Assembly: GCA_002280405.1 (NCBI GenBank)
Contig: NCDY01000009.1
Coordinates: 1-35,760 of the forward strand
Origin: Rhodobacterales bacterium 32-66-9
GTDB taxonomy: Bacteria > Pseudomonadota > Alphaproteobacteria > Rhodobacterales > Rhodobacteraceae
DNA: 35,760 bases
Reading direction: 5' to 3'
Positions 8,807 through 16,481 of this stretch are shown in pieces. The position numbers and the translations under genes are program-made. The first letter of the stretch is position 1, and the number at the start of each line of letters is the position of its first letter. Under the pieces are notes generated by a model. The model was not told the DNA's origin and made no database searches. It saw only the letters and a program-made list of their open reading frames with translations.

Positions 8807-11107
8807 ATGACCCAAGCGCCCCTCATCCTGCCCATGCCGGGCAACGAGACCTTTGCCCGGCAGCTTGCCAAGGCCCGCAAGTCCGATGTCGGCACGGTCG
8901 AGACCCGCCGCTTCCCGGATGGCGAGACCTATCTGCGGCTTCTGACCCCGGTCGCGGGGCGGACCGTCGACATCGTGGCGACCCTGGCCGGGCCGGACCC
9001 CGACTTCCTGCGCCTGGCCTTTGCCGCCGATGCCGCCCGCAGCCAGGGGGCCGACCGGGTGCGGCTGGTCGCGCCCTATCTGGCCTACATGCGCCAGGAC
9101 AAGGCCTTCCATCCCGGCGAGGCCGTCACCTCGGACACCTTCGCCCGGTTGGTCTCGTCCCTGTTCGACGGGATCGTGACGGTGGACCCGCACCTGCACC
9201 GCCGCCTGGCGCTCTCCGAACTTTACACCATCCCGGCCGCCGCCGTGCAGGCCGCGCCCGCGCTGGCCGACTGGATCGCGGCGGAAGTGGACCGTCCGCT
9301 GCTGATCGGCCCGGATTCGGAAAGCGCGCAATGGGTCGCGGCCATCGCGGCGCGGACCGGCGCGCCCTGGGTAGTGATGGAAAAGACCCGGCGCGGCGAT
9401 TTCGACGTGTCGGTCGCGCTGCCCGCGCTTGACGATCACGGCGGTCGCACTCCGGTGCTGGTCGATGACATCGCCTCGTCGGGCCGCACGATGCTCGCGG
9501 CGGCGCAGCTGCTGGCGGCGCGCGGGCTGGCGCGGCCGGTCTGCGCCGTGGTCCATCCGCTGTTCGCGGGCGATGCCTTCGCGCGGCTGCAACAGGTCGC
9601 GGCGCGTGTGGTGTCCTGCGACAGCGTTCCCCACCCCTCGAACGCGATTTCCCTGGCCCCGCTGGTGGCAGAGGCCCTGGCGACGCTGCCCGCCCGCCCC
9701 TTACCGACCGCCCCTGACCGCCCGCCCCTGACCCTGAAAGGACATGCCATGCTGAAACTCACCACGCTCGGGGCCGCCGGAACCGTGACCGGATCGCGGC
9801 ACCTCTTGACCCGGGGCAACCAGCGCATCCTGATCGACTGCGGCATGTTCCAGGGGTTGAAGAACCTGCGCGAGCTGAACTGGGCGCCGTTCCCGGTCGA
9901 GCCGCGCAGCATCGGCGCCGTGGTGCTGACCCATGCGCATCTTGACCACACCGGCTATCTGCCGAAACTGGTGGCGGACGGCTTTCGCGGCCCGATCTAT
10001 GCCACCCCGGCCACCCGGGCGGTGGCGGAACTGATCCTGCGCGACAGCGGGCATCTGCAGGAAAAGGACGCCGAATACGCCAACCGCAAGGGCTTTGCCA
10101 AGCACAAGCCCGCCCGTCCGCTTTACGGCGTGAAAGAGGCCGAGCGCGCGCTTGAGGCCTTTGTCGACATGGATTTCCATGTGCCGACCCGGGTTCTGGG
10201 CGATGCCGAGGTGACGCCGCACCACGCGGGCCACATCCTTGGCGCGGCCTCGCTGACGGTGGACTGGGCGGGCCGCAAGGTGGTGTTCTCGGGCGATCTT
10301 GGCCGCTACGGCGACGAGGTGATGGTGGACCCCGAAGCGGTCGAGGCGGCGGATCACATCGTCATCGAATCCACCTATGGCAACCGCATCCATGACCAGA
10401 CCGACCCGGCCGAGGCGCTGGCCGCGCTGATCTCGCGCACGGCGGCGCGCGGCGGCACGGTGGTGATCCCGGCCTTTGCCGTCGGGCGGGCGCAAAGCCT
10501 GCTCTATTACATCTGGAAGCTGAAACAGGGCGGGCGGTTCCGCGATCTGCCGGTCTATCTGGACAGTCCGATGGCGATCAACGCCAGCGAGCTTCTGTGC
10601 ACCTATCCCGACGATCACCGCCTGTCGCGCAACATCTGCCGCGACGCCTGCGCCATCGCCACCTATGTCCGCGATGTCGAGAAATCGAAGGAGATCACCG
10701 CGAATCCCTACCCGAAGATCGTGATCTCGGCCAGCGGCATGGCCACCGGCGGCCGTGTGCTGCACCACATCCGCGCCTTCGCGCCGGACCGGCGCAACCT
10801 GATCCTGTTCTCGGGCTTTCAGGCGGCGGGAACGCGCGGGCGGGCGATGGTCGAGGGGGCCACCGAGGTGAAGATGTTCGGCGAATGGGTGCCGGTGCGG
10901 GCCGAGGTCGCCAACCTGCCGATGCTGTCCGCCCATGCCGATGCCAAGGAGCTTTTGCGCTGGCTGGGCGGTTTCACGTCGGCACCGGGCGGCGTCACCA
11001 TCGTCCACGGCGAACCGGACGCCGCCGAGGCGCTGCGCGTGCGCATCGGCCGCGAGCTTGGCTGGCACGCCGCCGTCGCCCGGCAGGAGCAGGAGTTCAC
11101 GATTTGA
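8807..11107 (+). CDS. PRPP-synthetase-like protein fused in frame to a beta-CASP metallo-beta-lactamase
   Basis: One 766-codon frame encodes two proteins normally made from separate genes. Residues 1-300 resemble ribose-phosphate pyrophosphokinase: RRFPDGETYLRLL, VAPYLAYMRQDKAF, VDPHLHR, the MEKTRRGDFDV catalytic loop, and the PRPP-binding loop VLVDDIASSGRTML (about residues 217-230). It would join pyrophosphate from ATP to ribose-5-phosphate or a related sugar. After a Pro-rich linker (about residues 300-314) the metallo-hydrolase begins at Met315. A strong ribosome site (AAGGA, 9738-9742) precedes that Met. Stops exist in the other two frames near 9715-9735 but none in this one, so either a true fusion or a lost stop after a small indel is possible. 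The start at 8807 has a GGGAGG site. Confidence 0.8.
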   Translation: MTQAPLILPMPGNETFARQLAKARKSDVGTVETRRFPDGETYLRLLTPVAGRTVDIVATLAGPDPDFLRLAFAADAARSQGADRVRLVAPYLAYMRQDKAFHPGEAVTSDTFARLVSSLFDGIVTVDPHLHRRLALSELYTIPAAAVQAAPALADWIAAEVDRPLLIGPDSESAQWVAAIAARTGAPWVVMEKTRRGDFDVSVALPALDDHGGRTPVLVDDIASSGRTMLAAAQLLAARGLARPVCAVVHPLFAGDAFARLQQVAARVVSCDSVPHPSNAISLAPLVAEALATLPARPLPTAPDRPPLTLKGHAMLKLTTLGAAGTVTGSRHLLTRGNQRILIDCGMFQGLKNLRELNWAPFPVEPRSIGAVVLTHAHLDHTGYLPKLVADGFRGPIYATPATRAVAELILRDSGHLQEKDAEYANRKGFAKHKPARPLYGVKEAERALEAFVDMDFHVPTRVLGDAEVTPHHAGHILGAASLTVDWAGRKVVFSGDLGRYGDEVMVDPEAVEAADHIVIESTYGNRIHDQTDPAEALAALISRTAARGGTVVIPAFAVGRAQSLLYYIWKLKQGGRFRDLPVYLDSPMAINASELLCTYPDDHRLSRNICRDACAIATYVRDVEKSKEITANPYPKIVISASGMATGGRVLHHIRAFAPDRRNLILFSGFQAAGTRGRAMVEGATEVKMFGEWVPVRAEVANLPMLSAHADAKELLRWLGGFTSAPGGVTIVHGEPDAAEALRVRIGRELGWHAAVARQEQEFTI
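9749..11107 (+). CDS. Beta-CASP metallo-beta-lactamase (RNA-processing nuclease type), internal start
   Basis: Translation from the internal ATG gives a 452-residue enzyme, the normal length for short bacterial and archaeal beta-CASP/RMMBL proteins. Motifs: THAHLDHTGYLP (two-zinc site), HHAGHILGAAS, FSGDLGRYGD, ESTYGNRIH, ISASGMATGGRVLHH and LSAHAD. Such proteins are zinc-dependent RNA endo- or exonucleases related to CPSF73 and RNase J; the substrate here is inferred. The ribosome site six nt upstream suggests independent translation even though the frame is open to the PRPP-synthetase-like part. The stop overlaps the next gene by 4 nt. Confidence 0.85.
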   Translation: MLKLTTLGAAGTVTGSRHLLTRGNQRILIDCGMFQGLKNLRELNWAPFPVEPRSIGAVVLTHAHLDHTGYLPKLVADGFRGPIYATPATRAVAELILRDSGHLQEKDAEYANRKGFAKHKPARPLYGVKEAERALEAFVDMDFHVPTRVLGDAEVTPHHAGHILGAASLTVDWAGRKVVFSGDLGRYGDEVMVDPEAVEAADHIVIESTYGNRIHDQTDPAEALAALISRTAARGGTVVIPAFAVGRAQSLLYYIWKLKQGGRFRDLPVYLDSPMAINASELLCTYPDDHRLSRNICRDACAIATYVRDVEKSKEITANPYPKIVISASGMATGGRVLHHIRAFAPDRRNLILFSGFQAAGTRGRAMVEGATEVKMFGEWVPVRAEVANLPMLSAHADAKELLRWLGGFTSAPGGVTIVHGEPDAAEALRVRIGRELGWHAAVARQEQEFTI

Positions 11108-12627
11108 CCGATCCGGCCCGCGCCACACCGCCCGATCCGGCCCCGATGCGGCTGGTGCGGATCGGGTTGCAAAGCCAGGGCGAAGCCATCGCCATCATGC
11201 GCACGGATTGCCATGTCTGCCGGTCCGAGGGTGTGCATGCCCGGACGCGGATCGAGATCCGCTCTGGCGGGCGCAGCATCACGGCGCGGCTCATGGCGGT
11301 CGAGGGCAGCTTTCTCAACCCGCACGAGATCGGCCTGTCCGAGGATGCCTGGACGCGGCTTGGTGCCGACGCGGGGGCCATGGCGAGGGTGCGCCCGGCA
11401 CCGCAAGCGGACTCGATGACTCTGGTCCGCCGCAAGCTCTACGGGGGGCGGCTGGACGAGGCGGACTTTGCGGCGATCCTGCGCGACGTGCAGGCCGGTC
11501 GGCTGAGCGATACCCAGATCGCGGCCTTCCTGTCGGCGGGGGCTGCCCTGCCGCTTGACGACGCCGAGACGACCGGTCTGACGCGGGCGATGGTGGCCGT
11601 CGGCGACCGGCTGGCCTGGACCGCGCCCCGCGTGATGGACAAGCATTGTGTCGGCGGCCTGCCGGGCAACCGGACGACGCCGATCGTGGTGGCCATCGTC
11701 GCGGCCTCCGGTCTGGTGATCCCCAAGACCTCGTCGCGCGCCATCACCTCGCCCGCCGGAACCGCCGACACGATGGAGACGCTGGCCCCGGTCACGCTGG
11801 ACCTGCCCGCGATCCGGCGTGTCGTGGAGGCGGAAGGCGGCTGTGTCGTCTGGGGCGGAGCGGTGCGGCTCAGCCCGGCGGACGACGCCTTCGTGCGGAT
11901 CGAGCGCGAGATCGACATCGACGCCGAAGGCCAGCTTGTCGCCTCGGTCTTGTCGAAGAAGGTGGCGGCGGGCGCGACCGATGTGGTGATCGACATTCCG
12001 GTCGGCCCGACCGCAAAGGTGCGCAGCCCCGAGGCGGCAGCGGCCCTTGCCGCGCGGCTGACGCTGGTCGGGTCCGCCCTCGGCCTGAACGTCACCTGTC
12101 TTGCGACCGACGGAACCGGGCCGGTCGGGCGCGGCATCGGCCCGGCCCCCGAGGCGCGCGACGTGCTTGCCGTCCTGCAGCGGCATCCCGACGCCCCGGC
12201 CGATCTGGCCGAACGTGCGGTGGCCCTGGCGGCCCGGCTTCTGGAAATCGGCGGCGTGGCCGCAGCGGGGGACGGGGCGGCGCTGGCGTGGCAAAGGCTG
12301 GAGAGCGGCGACGCATGGGCCAAGTTCGTCGCCATCTGCGAGGCGCAGGGCGGGCTGCGCCAGCCGCCCGAGGCCGCCGAGACCCATGACGTGACCGCAG
12401 CCCATGCCGGACGGGTTTCGGTCATCGACAACCGCCGCCTCGCCCGGCTGGCGAAGCTGGCCGGTGCACCGGGAAGCCTTGCGGCGGGACTGACGCTCGC
12501 GGTCCGCGAGGGTGACAGGGTTGAAAAGGGGCAGCCGCTGTTCTGCCTGCATGCCGACAGCCGCGGAGAGATTGCCTATGCACTGGACTACTGGTCCCGC
12601 TCGCCCGCCTTCGGGGTCGCCGACTGA
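11104..12627 (+). CDS. AMP phosphorylase/thymidine phosphorylase family protein
   Basis: A 507-residue protein of the archaeal-type AMP phosphorylase group (bacterial members are often called putative thymidine phosphorylase 2). Order: an N-terminal barrel domain (residues 1-95), the helical domain with ADFAAILRDVQAGRLSDTQI, the phosphate-binding segment DKHCVGGLPGNRTTPIV, the signature SSRAITSPAGTADTMETL, and a C-terminal domain ending REGDRVEKGQPLF. GNRTT rather than the nucleoside-type residues favours a nucleotide substrate such as AMP, releasing base and ribose 1,5-bisphosphate. TTG at 11104 is chosen because AGGAG lies 8 nt upstream and it overlaps the previous stop; ATG 11146 is the alternative. 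In sequence with PRPP-synthetase-like and nuclease genes it suggests RNA or nucleotide salvage. Confidence 0.85.
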   Translation: MTDPARATPPDPAPMRLVRIGLQSQGEAIAIMRTDCHVCRSEGVHARTRIEIRSGGRSITARLMAVEGSFLNPHEIGLSEDAWTRLGADAGAMARVRPAPQADSMTLVRRKLYGGRLDEADFAAILRDVQAGRLSDTQIAAFLSAGAALPLDDAETTGLTRAMVAVGDRLAWTAPRVMDKHCVGGLPGNRTTPIVVAIVAASGLVIPKTSSRAITSPAGTADTMETLAPVTLDLPAIRRVVEAEGGCVVWGGAVRLSPADDAFVRIEREIDIDAEGQLVASVLSKKVAAGATDVVIDIPVGPTAKVRSPEAAAALAARLTLVGSALGLNVTCLATDGTGPVGRGIGPAPEARDVLAVLQRHPDAPADLAERAVALAARLLEIGGVAAAGDGAALAWQRLESGDAWAKFVAICEAQGGLRQPPEAAETHDVTAAHAGRVSVIDNRRLARLAKLAGAPGSLAAGLTLAVREGDRVEKGQPLFCLHADSRGEIAYALDYWSRSPAFGVAD

Positions 12628-12628
12628 C

Positions 12629-13534
12629 GTGGCGCAGCCCGAAGGCGCAGCACCGGGCGGGCTGGACCGTGGCACGGTCGCCAGCCTGCTGGTCGTGGTG
12701 ACGCTGACCGCGCTTTGCTATCCGCTGATTACCGTCGGATCGGCCTATGCCGCGCCGTTCCAGTTCGCAACGCTGCGGGCCGGGGTCGCCGGGGCCGCGC
12801 TTGGCCTGCTTGCCGTCGCCTTGCGGCGTCCGTTTCCCCGCAGCCTTCGGCTTTGGCTGCTGATCGCCCTGTCCGGCTTCAGCGCCACGTCGATCGGGTT
12901 TCTCAGCATGTTCATGGCGGCAGGTCTGGTGTCTCCGGGGGTGGCGACGGTGGTGGCCGGAACCCAGCCGATCATTGCAGCCCTTGTCGCCCTGGTGATA
13001 TTCGGCGAGCCGTTCGGCAAGGGACACGGGGTGGGGATGCTTGTGTCCCTGCTGGGCATTGCCGCCATCGCGGCACCGGACCTTGCCGCGGGCGGCGTCA
13101 GGGCATCCGCGGGGATCGGCCTTGTCATCCTCGCCACGCTTGGCACGGCTCTCGGCAACGCCGTGACGAAACGGCTGGCGGGTGATGTCGACGCCATCGC
13201 GGCGGCGGCGGCCCAGCTTCTGTTCGGCGCGCTGCCGCTGGCCGCCCTGTCCTATGCGACCGAGCCCTGGACGGTGCGACTGGTCGCGCCCGCGTTTCTG
13301 GCCAGCCTTGCCGTGCTGGCGCTTGGCGGCACGGCAATCACCTATTGGCTGTGGATCCGCATTCTGAGCCGCAGCCCCTTGAACAGCGCGAATGCCTTCA
13401 TGTTTCTGGTCCCGCTGCTGGGCGTGGCGATCAGCGCGGTGTTTCTGGAGGAACGGATCGGCCCGCTGACCGTCCTTGGCATGGGGCTGGCGATCGGTGG
13501 CGTCGTGCTGGCAAGTCGCGGGGCAGGGTCGTGA
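12629..13534 (+). CDS. EamA-family (DMT superfamily) transporter
   Basis: A 301-residue membrane protein with ten hydrophobic helices in two repeats, typical of drug/metabolite exporters of the EamA family. Seen segments include GVATVVAGTQPIIAALVALV and the second-repeat match NAFMFLVPLLGVAISAVFLE followed by ERIGPLTVLGMGLAIGGVVL. The GTG at 12629 follows the upstream stop by one nt. An in-frame ATG at 12578 would add 17 residues inside the previous gene and looks less likely. The substrate is unknown. Its position suggests export of a product of the arginine or nucleotide pathways, but that is only positional. The 163 nt after it hold nothing recognisable. Confidence 0.82.
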   Translation: MAQPEGAAPGGLDRGTVASLLVVVTLTALCYPLITVGSAYAAPFQFATLRAGVAGAALGLLAVALRRPFPRSLRLWLLIALSGFSATSIGFLSMFMAAGLVSPGVATVVAGTQPIIAALVALVIFGEPFGKGHGVGMLVSLLGIAAIAAPDLAAGGVRASAGIGLVILATLGTALGNAVTKRLAGDVDAIAAAAAQLLFGALPLAALSYATEPWTVRLVAPAFLASLAVLALGGTAITYWLWIRILSRSPLNSANAFMFLVPLLGVAISAVFLEERIGPLTVLGMGLAIGGVVLASRGAGS

Positions 13535-13697
13535 TCGCCCGTCGTGACACCGGCCGACGCGGCCAGCCCGGATCACTTTCGCCGCGCGGTCCTTGTGGCC
13601 CGACCCGCCGGGGTTGTAGTGATGGTGGTGTGAAACGCCCGTGCCGAGATCGGCGCGCAGCCGGTGCGGCGGAACCCTGCCACCGAAGGAGACCATC

Positions 13698-14084
13698 ATG
13701 TCCTACACACTGGACCGCAGCTTTGCCGGAGCAACCCTCGCCGATGTCGAAGCCCGGACCCGCGCGGCACTGGCCGCACGGGGCTTTGGCGTGCTGACCG
13801 AAATCGACGTTCGGGCGACGATGAAGAAGAAGCTCGATGTCGACATGCCGGGCTACCTGATCCTTGGCGCCTGCAATCCGGGCATGGCGCATCAGGCGTT
13901 GGCGATGGAACCGAAAGTCGGCGCGATGCTGCCCTGCAACGTCATCCTGCGCGAGGTCGCGGGCGGCGTCGAGGTCAGCGCGATCGACCCGGTCGCCTCG
14001 ATGACGGCGATCCCGAACGGCGATCTGAAACGGGTGGCCGGACAGGTGCGCGAGATGCTGGCCGAGGTCGTCAAGGACATCTGA
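13698..14084 (+). CDS. DUF302 domain protein
   Basis: A 128-residue soluble protein that is a single DUF302 domain. It shows the N-terminal strand YTLDRSFAGATLADVE, the core ARGFGVLTEIDVRATMKKKL, GYLILGACNPGMAHQAL, and the end strand of hydrophobic residues before the C-terminal helix. DUF302 proteins are common beside sulfur, redox and metal genes, but their function is unknown. GAAGGAG precedes the ATG at 13698. The gene is monocistronic by appearance and converges on the DUF457-like gene only 8 nt away. Confidence 0.88.
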   Translation: MSYTLDRSFAGATLADVEARTRAALAARGFGVLTEIDVRATMKKKLDVDMPGYLILGACNPGMAHQALAMEPKVGAMLPCNVILREVAGGVEVSAIDPVASMTAIPNGDLKRVAGQVREMLAEVVKDI

Positions 14085-14092
14085 CGGCCCGG

Positions 14093-14680
14093 CTACCCCA
14101 TCCCGTGCAGGCCGTGCATGCCCCCGGTCAGGAGCACCGGAACAAGCAGGATGGCCGCGACGCCCAGGGTCAGCGCCCGCTGCCACCACAACCGCATCCG
14201 CCAGCAGAGGAATGCGGTCAGGACGACGACGAGGCCCAGCTCGAACACGGCGAACTGAGTGCCGAAGTAGCGCGGATCCCAATAGCTGACCGGGCTGCGG
14301 AACACCCAGTCGGTGAGGGGCCAGAGCTGACGGCGCGCATCGTCGTTGTGGGTGAAGAAGTCCGCGACGGCATGAAAAAGCCCCGCACCGGCAAAGGCCC
14401 GCAGGACGACCGACCCGAGCCAGACGGTGACCGCAAGGAACCCGCCCCAGAGCAGCAGCCCGTGATCGACGGCGAACACGGCCTGCCAGGCATCGGAGTA
14501 GTAGAGCTGCCCGAAGACCTGGCTTTCCGGAATGCCGCTTATCCTGGTGGACCAGAAAACCATCGCGAGCATCGGCAGATCGGGGACCAGCCCGCCCGCG
14601 AGGGCCGCCAGAAGGCTTGCCGGAACCAGGGGGCGCGAAAAGACCGCGGCCCCGATCAGCATGTGTGTGGGTGTATTCAT
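14093..14680 (-). CDS. Membrane-bound metal-dependent hydrolase-like protein (DUF457/YdjM type)
   Basis: A 195-residue integral membrane protein starting MNTPTHMLIGAAVF, the usual N-terminus of this group, whose early His (THM) and Asp-rich loop (GGLVPDLPML) are conserved. Later His and Asp residues (VDHGLLLWGG, HAVADFFTHNDDARR) match the family pattern of a predicted metal site inside the membrane. It has about four or five hydrophobic segments and a GGMHGLHGMG tail. The exact reaction is not known. The longer open frame upstream is not protein-like, so the ATG at 14680 is used. The 146 nt between it and the transpeptidase gene contain nothing clear. Confidence 0.72.
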   Translation of the reverse strand: MNTPTHMLIGAAVFSRPLVPASLLAALAGGLVPDLPMLAMVFWSTRISGIPESQVFGQLYYSDAWQAVFAVDHGLLLWGGFLAVTVWLGSVVLRAFAGAGLFHAVADFFTHNDDARRQLWPLTDWVFRSPVSYWDPRYFGTQFAVFELGLVVVLTAFLCWRMRLWWQRALTLGVAAILLVPVLLTGGMHGLHGMG

Positions 14681-14826
14681 GGCGTCAGCATAGCGGGGCT
14701 GCGAAGGCCTTTCATCTGTTGCGCCCGGTCGCGCAAGCGCGTGGAACTGCACCCGCAGGACGCGACCGTCCGGTCACGCCCCCCCGGCGATGCCCGGTCG
14801 CGGTGCGCCCGGGCAGAACACTTCGG

Positions 14827-15393
14827 TCACAACACCACGGTTACCGGCGTGCCGATCGGCACCTGTTCGTAAAGCTGGATGACATGGTCATTCAGCATCC
14901 GGATGCAGCCGTTCGACACGGACTGTCCGATCGACCACGGCTCGGTCGTGCCGTGGATGCGGTAGTAGGTGTCGCGCCCGTCGCGATAGAGATACAGCGC
15001 CCTGGCCCCCAGCGGATTTTTGGGCCCGCCGGGGACGCCCTTGGCGAATTGAGCGTAACGCTTGGGGTTGCGTCGGATCATTTCGTTGGTCGGGCGCCAG
15101 GAGGGCCACTCGGCCTTGCGCTCGATGGTTGCGGATCCTCGGAACTCCAGGCCGGCCTTGCCAACGCCGACGCCATATCTGATCGCGCGCTCGGGCGCGA
15201 ACACATGGTAGAGGAAATAGTTCCGGGGAAAGACCAGGATCTGTCCGGGCTCGTACTGGTCGCGGACCCGTACTTCGCGCGGCTGGAATTTCTCGTCCAG
15301 CACAAACGGCTGTTCGGTGTGGGCACGCAGGATGCCTGGTGTCGCAAGGACGACCGAGGCTGCTCCGCCAAGAAGAAGACGTCTGGAAATCAT
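14827..15393 (-). CDS. Exported L,D-transpeptidase (YkuD family), copy 1
   Basis: A 188-residue periplasmic protein with a Tat-like signal (ISRRLLLGGAASVVLATPGI, cleavage near residue 24). The YkuD catalytic signature is complete: YYRIHGTTEPWSIGQSVSNG then CIRM, with His, Ser and the nucleophilic Cys in register. Such enzymes form 3-3 crosslinks in peptidoglycan or attach proteins to it. AGGAG lies six nt before the ATG. It is the second gene of a probable two-gene unit with the small exported protein at 15433-15735 and is a clear paralogue of the transpeptidase at 15923-16477. Confidence 0.9.
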   Translation of the reverse strand: MISRRLLLGGAASVVLATPGILRAHTEQPFVLDEKFQPREVRVRDQYEPGQILVFPRNYFLYHVFAPERAIRYGVGVGKAGLEFRGSATIERKAEWPSWRPTNEMIRRNPKRYAQFAKGVPGGPKNPLGARALYLYRDGRDTYYRIHGTTEPWSIGQSVSNGCIRMLNDHVIQLYEQVPIGTPVTVVL

Positions 15394-15432
15394 GTTGGCT
15401 CCTGACAGGTAAAGTTGATGCCTACTACGCGA

Positions 15433-15735
15433 TCAGGAAAGCTGTCGAGGTGGTGGCGTGTGGGGGGCAAAGCTCCGACCGGAGGCCATTTCGGCCGCGA
15501 TCTCGTAGGCCGAAGGTCCGGGGATGGCCGCAAGGTCGGGCAGTGCCGAGGCGTGCGTCAGCACAAGCTGGCAAGCCACATGACCTGCGCCTTCGGTACA
15601 AAGAATGTCAGGCAGCACCACGGTGGATTGACCGCCGTCGCCCGGCGATGCCTCGGCAGCACTGTTCGCGCGCCCCGGAGCGTAAAGGGAGGCGAGAAGA
15701 ATCACGCTGCAAAAGAAGAAAACGATGAGCCGCAT
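15433..15735 (-). CDS. Small exported Cys-containing protein with Pro-Pro-Pro-Arg tail (copy 1)
   Basis: A 100-residue predicted secreted protein of no confident family. The N-terminal hydrophobic stretch LIVFFFCSVILLASLYAPG acts as signal or anchor. The middle holds CTEGAGHVACQL, and the protein ends SFAPHTPPPRQLS. The same layout (signal, short Cys motif, PPP plus Arg or Lys near the C-terminus) recurs at 16482-16868 and 26298-26654. It resembles CopL/DUF2946-type copper-associated small proteins, which also end in a Pro-rich tail; this is a pattern match, not a demonstrated homology. It lies 39 nt upstream of transpeptidase copy 1. The ribosome site is weak. Confidence 0.55.
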   Translation of the reverse strand: MRLIVFFFCSVILLASLYAPGRANSAAEASPGDGGQSTVVLPDILCTEGAGHVACQLVLTHASALPDLAAIPGPSAYEIAAEMASGRSFAPHTPPPRQLS

Positions 15736-15865
15736 GCCCAGAGATTGGCCGCATCGGCCGAGCTTTCTGCGATCACATCGCGGTGAACGCGAAAAAAATT
15801 CTGGAAAAGCTGGCGCTTTCGCAACGCATTCACCTGTTTGTGACCCCGTTGGCATCGGAAGCGAT

Positions 15866-15896
15866 TTGACCTTCCTATATTGGAAGGACGCAGATA
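15866..15896 (+). promoter_or_regulatory. CueR-type (MerR-family) operator-promoter
   Basis: The minus-35 box TTGACC (15866-15871) overlaps the dyad CCTTCC-TATATT-GGAAGG (15870-15887). A weak minus-10 (CAGATA) follows at the 19-nt spacing typical of MerR-family promoters. The sequence closely resembles the E. coli copA CueR site (ACCTTCC-N7-GGAAGGT), but the spacer between arms is 6 nt. It stands 27 nt before the ATG of transpeptidase copy 2 and in the divergent gap with the unit for copy 1. A copper- or metal-responsive control is therefore inferred. The matching CueR gene is not in the window. Confidence 0.65.
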
Positions 15897-15922
15897 CGAA
15901 AAAAATAACAGAGGAGCAGACC

Positions 15923-16477
15923 ATGCGATTCAATCGACGCGTCTTTGTCGCCAGCGCCCTGGCGGCACCATTCATCAGCAGCCAGGCGGCGTGGGCGACC
16001 GAGGATGGGCCGGTGAGAAACAACATCTCGGCCTTCCGGACCCAGAACTGGCAGGATCACTTCGACTCTCTCGGGGTCGGGATCATCATCGCGGATACCA
16101 ATGCGAGGATCCTGCAGCAATGGACGCCTGACGGGCAGATGTATCTGTATCCGACCTCGGTTCCGATCTCGGACGAACTGACGCGCCGGGGCTACACCGA
16201 GGTGGTCGAAAAACGTGTGAACCCCAGATGGGCACCGACGCCATCGATGCGCAAGCGCAATCCGGAATGGCCCGCTTTCGTGCCGGGCGGCGACCCGACG
16301 AACCCGCTTGGCACCCGCGCACTGTATCTGTCCTGGCAGTATTACCGCATCCATGGCACCCAGGATACGCGGAAGATCGGTCGCCGCGCCTCCAACGGCT
16401 GCATCGGGCTTTACAACGAAAACATCGAGGCAGTTTACGAGCGCGCGCCCGTCGGGACTCAGGTCAAGCTGATCTGA
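15923..16477 (+). CDS. Exported L,D-transpeptidase (YkuD family), copy 2
   Basis: A 184-residue periplasmic protein with signal RRVFVASALAAPFISSQAAW (cleavage near residue 26). The YkuD region reads YYRIHGTQDTRKIGRRASNG then CIGLYN. Catalytic His and Cys are present, but the conserved Arg two positions after the Cys (CIRM in copy 1) is Gly here, which is unusual and may alter activity. The shared blocks NPLG-RALYL, RNP and PGG show it is a paralogue of copy 1. GAGGAG precedes the ATG at 15923; the longer upstream frame would run through the operator and is rejected. A small exported protein follows after 4 nt. Confidence 0.88.
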   Translation: MRFNRRVFVASALAAPFISSQAAWATEDGPVRNNISAFRTQNWQDHFDSLGVGIIIADTNARILQQWTPDGQMYLYPTSVPISDELTRRGYTEVVEKRVNPRWAPTPSMRKRNPEWPAFVPGGDPTNPLGTRALYLSWQYYRIHGTQDTRKIGRRASNGCIGLYNENIEAVYERAPVGTQVKLI

Positions 16478-16481
16478 CGGC

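Noticed and set aside
10819..12675. Long minus-strand frame opposite the AMP-phosphorylase-like gene
   Set aside because: Antisense shadow with no recognisable domains; the plus strand has full family motifs.
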